The notes under the pieces were generated by a model that was given only the letters and a program-made list of their open reading frames with translations, did no database searches and had not been told where the DNA came from. Shown piece after piece: positions 44,011-53,600 of a stretch of DNA of 64,000 nt. The translations under genes were made by a program, and so were the position numbers. This DNA is from Dendrolimus kikuchii (taxonomy: Eukaryota; Arthropoda; Insecta; Lepidoptera; Lasiocampidae). The DNA is taken from contig CM034407.1 in assembly GCA_019925095.2 (NCBI GenBank), forward strand, positions 19,908,710 through 19,972,709, given 5' to 3'. Every line of letters starts with the position of its first letter. The first letter of the stretch is position 1.

Positions 44011-44115
44011 TTTAATTATATTTGTAATAATTTCTTATACATACATACATGTATAATGTGCTGTATAATACTCATATTCCATTCAATAATAAGAATATAA
44101 TAAAGTATTATTTTC

Positions 44116-44120
<5 letters not shown>

Positions 44121-44201
<81 letters not shown>
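44121..44201. repeat. (TA)n microsatellite, ~81 bases
   Basis: Uninterrupted TA dinucleotides; likely polymorphic and self-pairing. Confidence 0.95.
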
Positions 44202-44203
<2 letters not shown>

Positions 44204-44426
44204 GTTAAAGTATAATATACAAATAATATACAATACACAAAAAATAAAGCAAACGCTAGATAATTGTTACACAGTTAGGATTTATGAAGTGCTAGACTGA
44301 CCCTTGAATGCCTTCATTAGTAGTAGGAATCGCACTCGTATCATGCCGGAGACAAATATGGCGCGGAGCATGCCTTCTATTGTATAATAACTCCTTTTAT
44401 AGCTCGCTTAGCATTAAGATTATTTA

Positions 44427-44576
44427 CATACATGCATACGTAACTTCACGCCAGTTCCCTTGCGGGGTAGGCACGAACAACAGAGCGCCATTATTCTTAC
44501 ACACCTCACTTGCTTCTTTAACATTCATAACTCTTGTCATGCACGCTCGTCTGTTCTTAAGGCTCCTGACATCACC
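44427..44576 (-). mobile_element. RTE-like LINE 3' end
   Basis: Flanked by TAAGATTATTTA at 44415-44426 and 44577-44588. Last ~45 codons with a small deletion in KNKP-W region. Confidence 0.85.
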
Positions 44577-44866
44577 TAAGATTATTTAATTAAATAATAA
44601 TACGTAAAGAGTAAAAATAATGCATGGAAAAAGTCCGTAAACTATCCTAGGCTTTTGAAATAAGGTTGTGTACTTGATACCGCCATGTAAACCTCCTTTC
44701 GACCTATTCATACTCTTCTTCGACCTATTTCAAATTCTCACTTCAAATATGGCGGCGCCGTCTATTTTCGCACGCACGTCAATTCAATCATCTCATGACA
44801 TATCATAAAATAAAATAAATTAAATCTCTCCTTAAATGTAAATATATATATAACATAATATAATAT

Positions 44867-45322
44867 GCGAGATGGATGGATGCGAGAGTTGGGTATGGAA
44901 GAAAGAGCATGAAAGTAGCGCAAACTCTGCGGAGTGACGCTCGCGGACCGCGTTCGTAATACCGAAGTAAGAAAGAGAGTTGGTCTGAAAGAGAGTGTCG
45001 GGGTGAAGGTAAGGAAAGGAATGCTCCGGTGGTTCGGGCATGTGGAAAGAATGCATGATGAAAGAATGACTAAACAGATATACAATGCAAAAGTGGATGG
45101 ATGCAGAAGTCGTGGAAGGCCACGACACACCTTCCATGATCAAATTGATCGTGTACTAGCAGAAGGTGATGTCAGGAGCCTTAAGAACAGACGAGCGTGC
45201 ATGAGAAGAGCTATGAATGTCAAAGAAGCGAGTGAGGTGTATAAGAATAAGCCTGAATGGCGCTCTGTTGTTCGTGCCTACCCCGCAAGGGAGCTGGCGT
45301 GAAGTTATGTATGTATGTATGT
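44867..45322 (+). mobile_element. RTE-like LINE C-terminal fragment
   Basis: Flanked by ATAATATAATAT at 44855-44866 and 45323-45334. Open for 122 codons from LADRVRN to stop. An internal deletion near 44918 joins ESWVWKKEHES to the ICGVTLAD region. Confidence 0.85.
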
Positions 45323-45625
45323 ATAATATAATATAACATAAAATATACCGCGGACGCAACTTATAAATCTGTGTATATAACTTATAAATAACCCGCTCCG
45401 CACCACAATAATTCAATATATTAAAACATATTACATTAAATAAACTATAGCATAATTAACAATAAAGTGAAGTGAAGTGGACTAAGGGCAGAGGAGCAGC
45501 CGTATTTCATTCCCATTAACCCGATAAGTGCGTGCTCATTCTCAAATTCCCATCAAAATTGTCCCACGTTAAACCCAGCGCCGCCGCACAAGTACTAATG
45601 TGTACTACTTTCTTCAAGCCACTTA

Positions 45626-45921
45626 GGATCAAGACATACATAGATACATAACTTCACGCCAGTTCCCTTGCGGGGTAGAAACGAACAACAGAGCGCCATT
45701 CAGGCTTATTCTTACACACCTCACTTGCTTCTTTAACATTCATAACTCTTGTCATGCAAGCTCGTCTGTCTGTCTGCTCTGATCAAGACATACTGACGCT
45801 AAATCGAAGCGCATCGAAACCATATGTCGCGCATATCGCCGCGTGCTTTTTTGATCAAATATGCGTCTTTTTTAACACGCTTCGATCCGCTTCGACTGTG
45901 CGTCAGTATGCCTTGACCCTT
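45626..45921. mobile_element. MITE with ~35-base inverted termini, split by a LINE
   Basis: Left terminus GATCAAGACATACTGACGC (its continuation at 45781) pairs with the right terminus, which reads GTCAAGGCATACTGACGC inward. Subterminal CGAAGCGCATCGAA is also mirrored. The left terminus is interrupted by an RTE-like copy and its duplicated target. Confidence 0.7.
45640..45780 (-). mobile_element. RTE-like LINE 3' end inside a MITE terminus
   Basis: Flanked by GATCAAGACATAC at 45627-45639 and 45781-45793; that 13-mer is part of the MITE inverted repeat. Confidence 0.85.
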
Positions 45922-46374
45922 AACTTCTATAGTTTATTAGAAATCATCAAATGTTAGATCTCTTTATGAGGGTTATAAATATAATCAATGGTTATTGCTG
46001 TAAACAGACGCCGTTAAAACGCCATTAAATAATTAGATTTTCAAATAAAATGTTTATCGTTCATGAAATTGCCAAAGTTTTACAAATGAAAAGTAATTAG
46101 GCCTTACTAAAACTGATTTAAGTTGCAATAAAGCAGTCATGATAGTTAAGTTATAATACGAGCTGGCTAGATTAGACGAGCAGACAGTCTAATCACCTGA
46201 GGTACATTTTAACATCTTACATAAAGGTCAAAACCTCCAAACATTTTGTATGAGCGTTCGGAATTATGACGTCAGAAGTTTGTACAAGTATAAGGAGTGA
46301 ATAGCGCAATCATTATTATTTAAATAAATAAATAAGAAATCGGCTGACAAACACACATATTATATATCCACAAA
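45922..46374. other. Mostly unassigned; contains a TGACGTCA repeat fragment
   Basis: A minus-strand fragment at about 46215-46285 (CTTCTGACGTCATAATTCC, CATACAAAATGTTTGGAG) belongs to the TGACGTCA family. Nothing else is recognised. Confidence 0.4.
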
Positions 46375-46530
46375 TTAAGCAAGTTACGCCTGTGTTATGG
46401 GGAATATACAACGGACTATTTTGGGGCCGATCCCAGACACCCAGACCATAGTAAATAACGGAGAAAATTCGTTTCCGAAATTTCCCACACCAGGAATCGA
46501 ACTTGAAGCCACTGTATTGCAGTGAGGTAA
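46375..46530 (-). mobile_element. SINE-like fragment with B-box
   Basis: Minus strand carries AGTTCGATTCCTGGTGTGGG, a tRNA-type B box, preceded by a plausible A-box region (CTCACTGCAATACAGTGG). It is probably a truncated tRNA-derived SINE. Confidence 0.45.
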
Positions 46531-46686
46531 ACCGTCAAAGGCTTGGGCTATTAATTTTAGCATTCATTCTAATGTCCCTGCTACACGTGGGATAATGTTA
46601 ACATTAGTGGATGTGTCATACAGATGTAGCCAAGACTTAATATGTTATTTAAGATGCAACATTATTAATGATATAAACATTCACAA

Positions 46687-46897
46687 ATAAGGGAAATAAA
46701 TTTACCCTTTTTAAAAAAGGAATATTTTAATTAAACACTATAAGTAATTATTTTTAGAGAAGCAACCGCTCACAATAGAAATTAACGACAGACTGAGCTA
46801 AACGCATTGAGAACAGGGTATATGATAAGTAAGGCTGCTGAGGTATCTCGGCAGTCTTGCAGGTTAGCATTAACCCTTGCAGTACATGGGTATAACA
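46687..46897 (-). repeat. Errantivirus-like 3' LTR, 211 bases
   Basis: U3 starts TGTTATACCC directly after the polypurine tract. The 3' end stops at CCCTTAT without the AACA found in the other copy, so the last four bases of the TGTTATA...TATAACA termini are missing. Confidence 0.85.
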
Positions 46898-46908
46898 CCT
46901 CCCCCTTT
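46898..46908 (-). promoter_or_regulatory. Polypurine tract
   Basis: Minus strand AAAGGGGGAGG immediately precedes the TG of U3. Confidence 0.9.
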
Positions 46909-46945
46909 AAGAAGAGACTTTGGGGATGTTTCAAAGTCTCTGTGA

Positions 46946-48844
46946 TTAAACTTTTACTCTAGTCGGAGCCTTAGGGGTGACTATTTCTATATCAGAATCT
47001 TTATCGGAAGAATCTTTTGAATCCGAATTCTGCGGAGAAAGTAATTTTAATTTAAATCTGGATGGTTGTGGTCGGTTGCCTCTAGGTTTACAAATTTTAT
47101 AATATAAGACATAACTAAAATAACAAAGCATACAAATGAAAAGTAAAATCGTTAGGATAGAATAGTGTGTCCCATATCTTACAATGTGCGGGTTTTCTTT
47201 TATGGAATTTAGATCACTTAACATGTTTTCCAAAAGCATTTTGCTTTTCTTATTAAAATCGTCCAAATCTACATCATGTAACTTGACAGGAGACACATTA
47301 TCTATTTCATTTAGTTTTACATGGTCGCAACAAGTATCATCAATAAGGTTAAATTCTGGAAAGCTATTGACAGGTGAAGTTATATTTAAGATATTAGAAT
47401 TGGGTATAAGTGTTGTACTTTTACAATAACCAACACAATTTTCGGGGATATTAATGATACCTGTTCCAATTATTACAGTTTCGTACAATTTGGAATTGGA
47501 ACAATCAATCGAAAGTTTGGTCGATTCTGATTGTATATAAATCCATTTATTGTTAGAGATTGATTTCCAAATATCTATTTTCCCGAACACTGTTTTCGTT
47601 TCACACTGCGGTGGTTTTTCACTAATTACCTTTGCTAGTAATTCACTCTCACAGCACTGTTTCGCGTCCGTGGAATAGACCGTTTCTACATTACAAATGA
47701 AGTTACCCGGACTTACATTCTTGCAGTTTCCGAGGTCATTAAAGATACAATACTGTGCCTTGTCTTTGGTCATTGCTATATATTTATTAGTTGGAAGTAT
47801 CAAACTAAATGAGTTTGGTTGTTCAGGGTTATGCGGAGTAGGCAGAGCGATGTTGTGGAATAGCATGTATTCCTTGGTGCTTACTAACGGTACTTGCACA
47901 ACAAACATGATTTTATTATTTAAATAATAACATACTAGTTTTGAAATACTTAGAATAAGGTGCATATTACTTAAATCTAAAACTACGGGCAACTCGAGGT
48001 CACCGGGCAAATGACGATGGTTATTAGCAAGCTCTCTGTATAATTGGTTTGGGGTTATAATGGCAGGATGCAGGATATTCTGACTACTAAATAATATTGC
48101 GTTGGTAATGTCTTCTAATTGAAATGATAACGTAAGTATCGATGCTTCTAAGGTGGTTAGGATTTCATTAACTTTTACTAATATTTGTAATCCATTTGTT
48201 AATTCGGTGATGTTTTTAACACTGACAGAGAGGTTGTTAATAGCGTTACTGAGATAAATTTCATTATCTTTTATTTTTTGTAAAGTTTCATTATAACGTT
48301 CTATTACAGATGTGGTAACCAGTATATTTTCCTTCATGAGCGAAATCAACTGTTTTTCGTTATTTTGTAATGCTGTTATCGCTTCATCGTATTTGAGAGC
48401 ATCGTTTTCGTCTAAGGTGCCGAAAACTTGTTTCAGAATTGTACCTATCCCTCCTATCCAGGCACTGCGTTTTATGCGGTTATCTATTAAGTGTGAGATG
48501 GAGGAAAATTCTTTATTCATATCTTGATAACGTGCTTTTAGAGGTTGTAACATATTACGGCATTCTGTGTCGACTTCCATGATTCTGGTTTGATTACACA
48601 ATTTTCCTGTGATCTCAAAAGCATTTTCAATGTTCTGTATATGCGAGGTAAAGTGTGAAATATCTACCGGTATTAGGATATTTAACTGAACATTTTTAAT
48701 TTTAAGTTTTCCTAAGTAATCATAGTAGAGGCCTGGACTTGAAGTAATTGATTGGATGTAGTCTTGATCGGATTGGACCCGAGTTGCGCTGCAAATAATA
48801 ATTAATGTAAGTCTAACTAACGTAAGTATTCTATTTTGTAATAT
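46946..48844 (-). CDS. env: Env, baculovirus F-like fusion glycoprotein
   Basis: The frame is open from 48844 to the stop at 46946 (~632 codons) with no ATG at its upstream end. The upstream part has a hydrophobic signal-peptide-like run (~8-20, LVRLTLIIICSA) and the conserved GLYYDYLGKL region, so an upstream exon probably supplies the start codon. An acceptor-like TTTGCAG lies at 48789-48795, but it would remove the signal. Further features: furin-type RIKR (~123-126) followed by a hydrophobic glycine-rich SAWIGGIG segment (fusion peptide); heptad-rich region; many N-glycosylation sites; a single transmembrane helix (~559-581, ILTILLFICMLCYFSYVLYY); cytoplasmic tail of ~50 residues. This is the layout of errantivirus Env and Baculo_F proteins, which mediate membrane fusion. 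No internal stop. The first internal ATG (48580) would omit the conserved N-terminus. Confidence 0.88.
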   Translation of the reverse strand: MLQNRILTLVRLTLIIICSATRVQSDQDYIQSITSSPGLYYDYLGKLKIKNVQLNILIPVDISHFTSHIQNIENAFEITGKLCNQTRIMEVDTECRNMLQPLKARYQDMNKEFSSISHLIDNRIKRSAWIGGIGTILKQVFGTLDENDALKYDEAITALQNNEKQLISLMKENILVTTSVIERYNETLQKIKDNEIYLSNAINNLSVSVKNITELTNGLQILVKVNEILTTLEASILTLSFQLEDITNAILFSSQNILHPAIITPNQLYRELANNHRHLPGDLELPVVLDLSNMHLILSISKLVCYYLNNKIMFVVQVPLVSTKEYMLFHNIALPTPHNPEQPNSFSLILPTNKYIAMTKDKAQYCIFNDLGNCKNVSPGNFICNVETVYSTDAKQCCESELLAKVISEKPPQCETKTVFGKIDIWKSISNNKWIYIQSESTKLSIDCSNSKLYETVIIGTGIINIPENCVGYCKSTTLIPNSNILNITSPVNSFPEFNLIDDTCCDHVKLNEIDNVSPVKLHDVDLDDFNKKSKMLLENMLSDLNSIKENPHIVRYGTHYSILTILLFICMLCYFSYVLYYKICKPRGNRPQPSRFKLKLLSPQNSDSKDSSDKDSDIEIVTPKAPTRVKV

Positions 48845-48989
48845 CTAACCTAACTATTATAATATAATATAATTCTATTACTAACCTATATCTATATCTG
48901 TGTAAGTTATATATATTATTTTTCTGGTCTAGATTTTCTATTTCTAATTAAGAGTTTCTGTTTTTATTTTAATAATTAGTAGGTTTTGT

Positions 48990-51900
48990 TCACAGGTTTC
49001 CAACTTCAGCTGGTTTCACCTGGTCATAATGGTGAGTAACATGACGCCGGTTAATAAGCAAGGTAAGAGTATTATTACCGTTTATTTTAATCACCTTGTA
49101 AGGTCCTTTCCAAATAGGCGATAATGCTTTACGTAATCTAAGGTGGTTTTTCAGGTACACATAATCGCCGATTTTATATTTGACTGAGCGAGTATGTGTG
49201 TCGTAATATGTTTTGGATGATTCTTTGGATTTTCTTATAAAATCTAGAGCTTTTTCACGGGAATATTTTAATCTATTTTGGAGCATACGGACGTAGTCGG
49301 GGTATGTCGCTCCTGGAGACTCGTTGTAGATGGAATTTGGAATGAATGGTTTATTTCCAAACATCAACTCGTAAGGAGTAAAATGGGTTGTGGAATGGAC
49401 AGAGGTATTATAAGCAAGCATGGCTGTATATACATAACGAGGCCAATTTGTTTGTTCCTCGTTAATATAGGATTTTAAATATTCCTTCAGGGTTGAGTGA
49501 CTCCTCTCGAGAGCGCCTTGGGTTTGTGGATGGTATGGAGAGGACCAAAGGTTCTTGATTTTTAAGAATTCGCATGTTTTCTTAAAAAGGTCTGACGTAA
49601 AGTTGGGGCCCTGGTCTGTAAGGATCATTTTGGGGATACCAAAGATTGATATATAATGGAGCAAGCATTCGCTTGTTTCTTCGGCAGTAGTACTGCGGAT
49701 TGGGTATGCGGAAGAGAATTTGGTGAGATCATCTTGGATTGTCAATATATATTTTAGTTTTGCAGGTCCAGCTTCAGGGAGTGGACCTACAATATCGAGG
49801 GATATTCTTTGAGAGGGTTCTGTTGAAGTACTGGTAATTTGCATTGGAGCGCGATTTATTTTCCTAAGGGCTTTGTTCTCTTGGCAAGATTTACATTGTT
49901 TCACATATGATTCTATATCACTACGCATCCCTTTCCAGTAGTATGTTTGTTTTATTCTATTATACATTCTGACAGACCCCAAATGGCCTGCTATAGGAAT
50001 ATCGTGGTTATCGACAAGGATCTTCTTAATTTCCGTAGGGGCTGGATATATAATATTATTATGATATATTTTGATTTTAATACGTGTGTCATGGAAAAGG
50101 TATGTTAATATATTATAGATTTTCACAAAGGAGTGCTTTTCAAACGGATTTTTCAGGTCGGATATACTTATTTCATTTATATCTTCAAAGACTATCAATT
50201 CGTTTCGAATTGTTTTCAGCGTTTGGAAGATTTCAGGATACGATGATTCGTCGAAATGATGTACTTTCATGAAAAGTAAGTAATAGATTTTATTATTGTA
50301 TTCAATCCTTCGGAAAGAGAAAAGTTCTTTTTCGGCGTTATAAACGTTGGAGAGCGTTTCGGGATCACTTAGAATCTCTTGGATATAGGGATTAGATTCA
50401 TCTAAGTCCATAGATGTAGGGACCAGTGTAATTTTTGTGGAAGACTTCATTAGACTCTCGTTATGTTCTTCGATATTTGTATTAAAGGAATTGTTTTTAT
50501 CTGCCATAGCTTTCAGGAAAGTGGGGTAGTCGTCAACAGGTAAGTCAGGGCATGAACTGGTAGATGGAATTGGATCGATATCTGTATGAACATCGGGAAT
50601 TGACTGTGAGCTCGGCACGCATTCAGGTAAGTTAGGTCTATCGACATTGGATGCAGTATTGGGAGAGATTGGTAATTCTGATGTATGTTCAGGTAAGTCA
50701 ATTCTATTAGCGTCAAGTTGGTCATTGGGAAGTAATGGAGGTTCTAATACTTGTTCAGGTAAGTCAACAACTTCGTTTCCAGGTTCACCTCTGTAGTTTT
50801 CAATAATATCCGAAAGTGACATAAGGTCATCGTTTTGGTCGAGGGTATGTGGCGAGGTAGTAATGATTTCGTCGGGGTTAAAAGACGGTGGTGATATCAA
50901 TAAGTCCATTAGATCTCCATCTACTGCAAGGTTGGAATCTGGGTTTCCGGGTTGGATTGGATTAACGGGAAAGCGAGACAAGGCATCCGCGTTAGAATTT
51001 ATTTTTCCTTTCTTGTACTGAATTTCGTATTCGAATTCTTCAAGTTTCAGTCGCCAGCGGACGAGTCGTGACCCGGGGTCTTTGCAACTAAATAGCCATT
51101 GGAGTGGTTTGTGGTCGGTAAGTATTTTAAATCGGTGACCATAAAGGTAAGGTCTGAATATTTTAGTACCAAAAATTATGGCAAGGCATTCTTTTTCAGT
51201 AACTGTGTAATTGCTCTCAGCTTTGTTAAGAGTACGCGACGCATAGGCTATTGGGCGGTCTTGCCCTACTGCGCCTTGGGATAATATAGCTGATATAGCA
51301 TGATTGGATGCGTCACAGGTTAGGATGAATGGTTGTGTAAAATCTGGATAGGCTAATATTGGGGCTGTGACAAGTTTGTTTTTTAAGGATTCAAATGCGA
51401 GCTGTTGCTCATTTTGCCATATGAATAGGACGTCTTTCTTTAACAAGGAAGTCAGTGGTTTAGCCAATTTGGCGAAATCGGGTATAAATCTTCTATAATA
51501 AGACACTAAGCCGAGGAAGGATTTGATGTCCTTCGGTGACTGAGGAATCGGGTAGTTTGTTACAGCTTTAATTTTATCAGGGTTTGGTTTAACGCCGTCT
51601 TCACCGATAATATGTCCTAGATATGCTACTTCCTTTCGTAGGAACTCGCACTTTTCTGGTTGTAGTTTTAAATTAAAACTACGAAGTCTATTGAATACAG
51701 CTTTTAGATTGTTAATGTGTGAATTTAAGTCGGCAGAATATATCACGATGTCATCTAGATATACGAAACAACGTGTTCCTTGGAGACCGGAAAGGCAGGT
51801 ATTCATCAATTTCTGAAAAGTGGACGGGGCATTTTTAAGCCCAAATGGCATTCTGTTGAATTGGTAGTGGCCCTGGGGCACAGAGAAGGCTGTTTTAGGA

Positions 51901-53600
51901 GCATCTTCGGGAGAAATAAGGATTTGATGGAAGCCTGAGGTAAGATCTAGTGTCGAGAAATATTTACTATTTCCTAATTGGTCAAGGATCTCGGATATCT
52001 GCGGAATGGGGTAAATTTCACCAATGGTGATATCATTCAACTTGCGATAGTCAATTACTATCCGCCATTTACGTTGGCCCTGGGAGTCTGCTTTTTTAGG
52101 CACTATCCATATTGGTGAACTCCAAGGAGAGGATGAGGGCTCTATGATGCCTTGATTGAGCATTTTGTCGATTTGAGTTTCAACTTCTTTCTTGTGACAT
52201 TCTGGGAATCTGTACGACTTAGTGTGAATGGGAACATCGCTGCTTGTTTTTATTTCATGGGCGAGAGCAGATGTGTGGGACAGCAGATCATTTGCTAAAT
52301 GGAAAATATCTGAATACTGAGAACAAACTTCTATAAGAGCATTGGATTCTTCTTGATTGAGATGGTCTATTCTTAAGGAATTAATTACTTCATCGGTACG
52401 GTGAGTTGTTTCTCGAGGATTAGCATTGGTGCAAAAGGCAATGGGATGAAGTGGTTCAACCTTAAGGTTTAGGTTCGGATTAATGCTGATACTGGATTCT
52501 GAGATATTAGCGATTGTTAGGTTAACACGATTGTTGTCTTTTATCTTGACTATGCAATTGGATATTAATATGTCTTTAGAGACATGTTGATCTATGATAA
52601 TGCCTTCTTTTAGGTTGGTATTTCGGATTGAACATTCTATAACGGCCTCGCTACGAGGGGGAATGACGTAGAAGGGATCGGAGAAGAGTAGTTTTATCTC
52701 CATGTTTTCTATTTTCAAAGTATCGTGAGTATAATCAATTTTACAGCCGAACGCGGTTAAAAAGTCAGTCCCTATAATACCATCGTAAGGTAAGTTAATG
52801 TTCTTGATGACATGGAATTTGAAGGATGCTGATTTGGATTTGTTTAATTTTAATTTTAGTTGAAAATGTCCTTCGGTCAGTGTTGGCTCATCGCCCGGGT
52901 CTATACCTTTAAGCTTAATCGGTTCTTTCGTTAGTTTCTGATTTTTGTGAATACTGGATTCTTTTATTAGACATATAGCAGAACCGGAATCAACTAAAAG
53001 AGATAATGGAATATCTGAGGCTGCCGAGTCTAATAGTACGTGAGGCAGGAGCTTTTTTGTAGTGTCTAAATTAATTTCGTAAACCTTGTTGTCAGTTATG
53101 TTGTGGCTTGGGATAACTCTCGGGTTTTTATTTACTGCAACAGGTGAGTGATCTTTTCTTAGATTAGGTTTTATATTATATGATTTTAATTTTGTTTCTT
53201 TTGTTTCAGATGCTGATTGCGGGAAACTGGATACTTCTGGAATAGGTCCGTCAGTTCGGGGCTGGTTACCCTGTCGGTTGGACTTTGTAGAAGAGTAAGG
53301 TCCGTCGGTTTGGGGCTGTTTACCCTGTCGGTTGGACTCTAGGATAAGGTAAGGTCCGTCGGTTTGGGGCTGGTTACCCTGTCGATTGGATTTTATGGCT
53401 GAGTAAGGTCCGTCGGTTTGGGGCTGTTTACCCTGTCGGTTGGACTCTAGGATAAGGTTAGGACCGTCGGTTTGGGGCTGGTTACCCTGTCGGTTGGACC
53501 TGAATGTATCAAGATAAGGTCGTTGGCAAGGATTGGATATGGTGTCGGCTTCCTGAACTCGTCTCGTGCGACACCGAGGCGAGACGCTTATTCGTTTAAA
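48990..53600 (-). CDS. pol: Pol: protease, reverse transcriptase, RNase H, integrase
   Basis: The frame is open from the gag frameshift site (TTT at 53600) to TGA at 48990, about 1536 residues. In order from 53600: a linker containing five 18-residue repeats (~28-118); aspartic protease with LLVDSGSA (~200) and GIIGTDFL; reverse transcriptase with MPFGLKNAPSTFQ and the catalytic YLDD (~614); RNase H (~760, TCDASNHAI; TDHKPLQWL); an unusual ~250-residue acidic, proline-rich linker (~840-1090); integrase HHCC zinc finger (~1200-1237); catalytic D-D-E in SLDIVGP, LTDQGPN (~1328) and GALERSH (~1364); C-terminal domain ending near VKPAEVGNL. All catalytic residues are present. It copies viral RNA to DNA and inserts it. 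The protein cannot start on its own ATG near the protease, so frameshifting from gag is the likely route. Confidence 0.93.
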   Translation of the reverse strand, partial: FKRISVSPRCRTRRVQEADTISNPCQRPYLDTFRSNRQGNQPQTDGPNLILESNRQGKQPQTDGPYSAIKSNRQGNQPQTDGPYLILESNRQGKQPQTDGPYSSTKSNRQGNQPRTDGPIPEVSSFPQSASETKETKLKSYNIKPNLRKDHSPVAVNKNPRVIPSHNITDNKVYEINLDTTKKLLPHVLLDSAASDIPLSLLVDSGSAICLIKESSIHKNQKLTKEPIKLKGIDPGDEPTLTEGHFQLKLKLNKSKSASFKFHVIKNINLPYDGIIGTDFLTAFGCKIDYTHDTLKIENMEIKLLFSDPFYVIPPRSEAVIECSIRNTNLKEGIIIDQHVSKDILISNCIVKIKDNNRVNLTIANISESSISINPNLNLKVEPLHPIAFCTNANPRETTHRTDEVINSLRIDHLNQEESNALIEVCSQYSDIFHLANDLLSHTSALAHEIKTSSDVPIHTKSYRFPECHKKEVETQIDKMLNQGIIEPSSSPWSSPIWIVPKKADSQGQRKWRIVIDYRKLNDITIGEIYPIPQISEILDQLGNSKYFSTLDLTSGFHQILISPEDAPKTAFSVPQGHYQFNRMPFGLKNAPSTFQKLMNTCLSGLQGTRCFVYLDDIVIYSADLNSHINNLKAVFNRLRSFNLKLQPEKCEFLRKEVAYLGHIIGEDGVKPNPDKIKAVTNYPIPQSPKDIKSFLGLVSYYRRFIPDFAKLAKPLTSLLKKDVLFIWQNEQQLAFESLKNKLVTAPILAYPDFTQPFILTCDASNHAISAILSQGAVGQDRPIAYASRTLNKAESNYTVTEKECLAIIFGTKIFRPYLYGHRFKILTDHKPLQWLFSCKDPGSRLVRWRLKLEEFEYEIQYKKGKINSNADALSRFPVNPIQPGNPDSNLAVDGDLMDLLISPPSFNPDEIITTSPHTLDQNDDLMSLSDIIENYRGEPGNEVVDLPEQVLEPPLLPNDQLDANRIDLPEHTSELPISPNTASNVDRPNLPECVPSSQSIPDVHTDIDPIPSTSSCPDLPVDDYPTFLKAMADKNNSFNTNIEEHNESLMKSSTKITLVPTSMDLDESNPYIQEILSDPETLSNVYNAEKELFSFRRIEYNNKIYYLLFMKVHHFDESSYPEIFQTLKTIRNELIVFEDINEISISDLKNPFEKHSFVKIYNILTYLFHDTRIKIKIYHNNIIYPAPTEIKKILVDNHDIPIAGHLGSVRMYNRIKQTYYWKGMRSDIESYVKQCKSCQENKALRKINRAPMQITSTSTEPSQRISLDIVGPLPEAGPAKLKYILTIQDDLTKFSSAYPIRSTTAEETSECLLHYISIFGIPKMILTDQGPNFTSDLFKKTCEFLKIKNLWSSPYHPQTQGALERSHSTLKEYLKSYINEEQTNWPRYVYTAMLAYNTSVHSTTHFTPYELMFGNKPFIPNSIYNESPGATYPDYVRMLQNRLKYSREKALDFIRKSKESSKTYYDTHTRSVKYKIGDYVYLKNHLRLRKALSPIWKGPYKVIKINGNNTLTLLINRRHVTHHYDQVKPAEVGNL
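53245..53517 (-). repeat. Five in-frame 54-base tandem repeats in pol linker
   Basis: Units start at 53245, 53299, 53353, 53407 and 53461. Each encodes 18 residues with the core SNRQG(N/K)QPQTDGP. Units 2 and 4 are nearly identical, implying duplication of a two-unit (108-base) block. The last unit is 57 bases. Confidence 0.95.

Noticed and set aside
48599..48601. TTG at 48601 as the env start
   Set aside because: The conserved N-terminal region and leader lie upstream in the same open frame, so a start there would cut the protein.
53245..53517. Regular tandem repeats as a CRISPR array
   Set aside because: Units are contiguous, coding and in frame, without spacers, and the genome is eukaryotic.
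53594..53600. Gag and Pol as separately initiated genes
   Set aside because: Pol has no ATG before the protease and the frames meet at an exact slippery heptamer.
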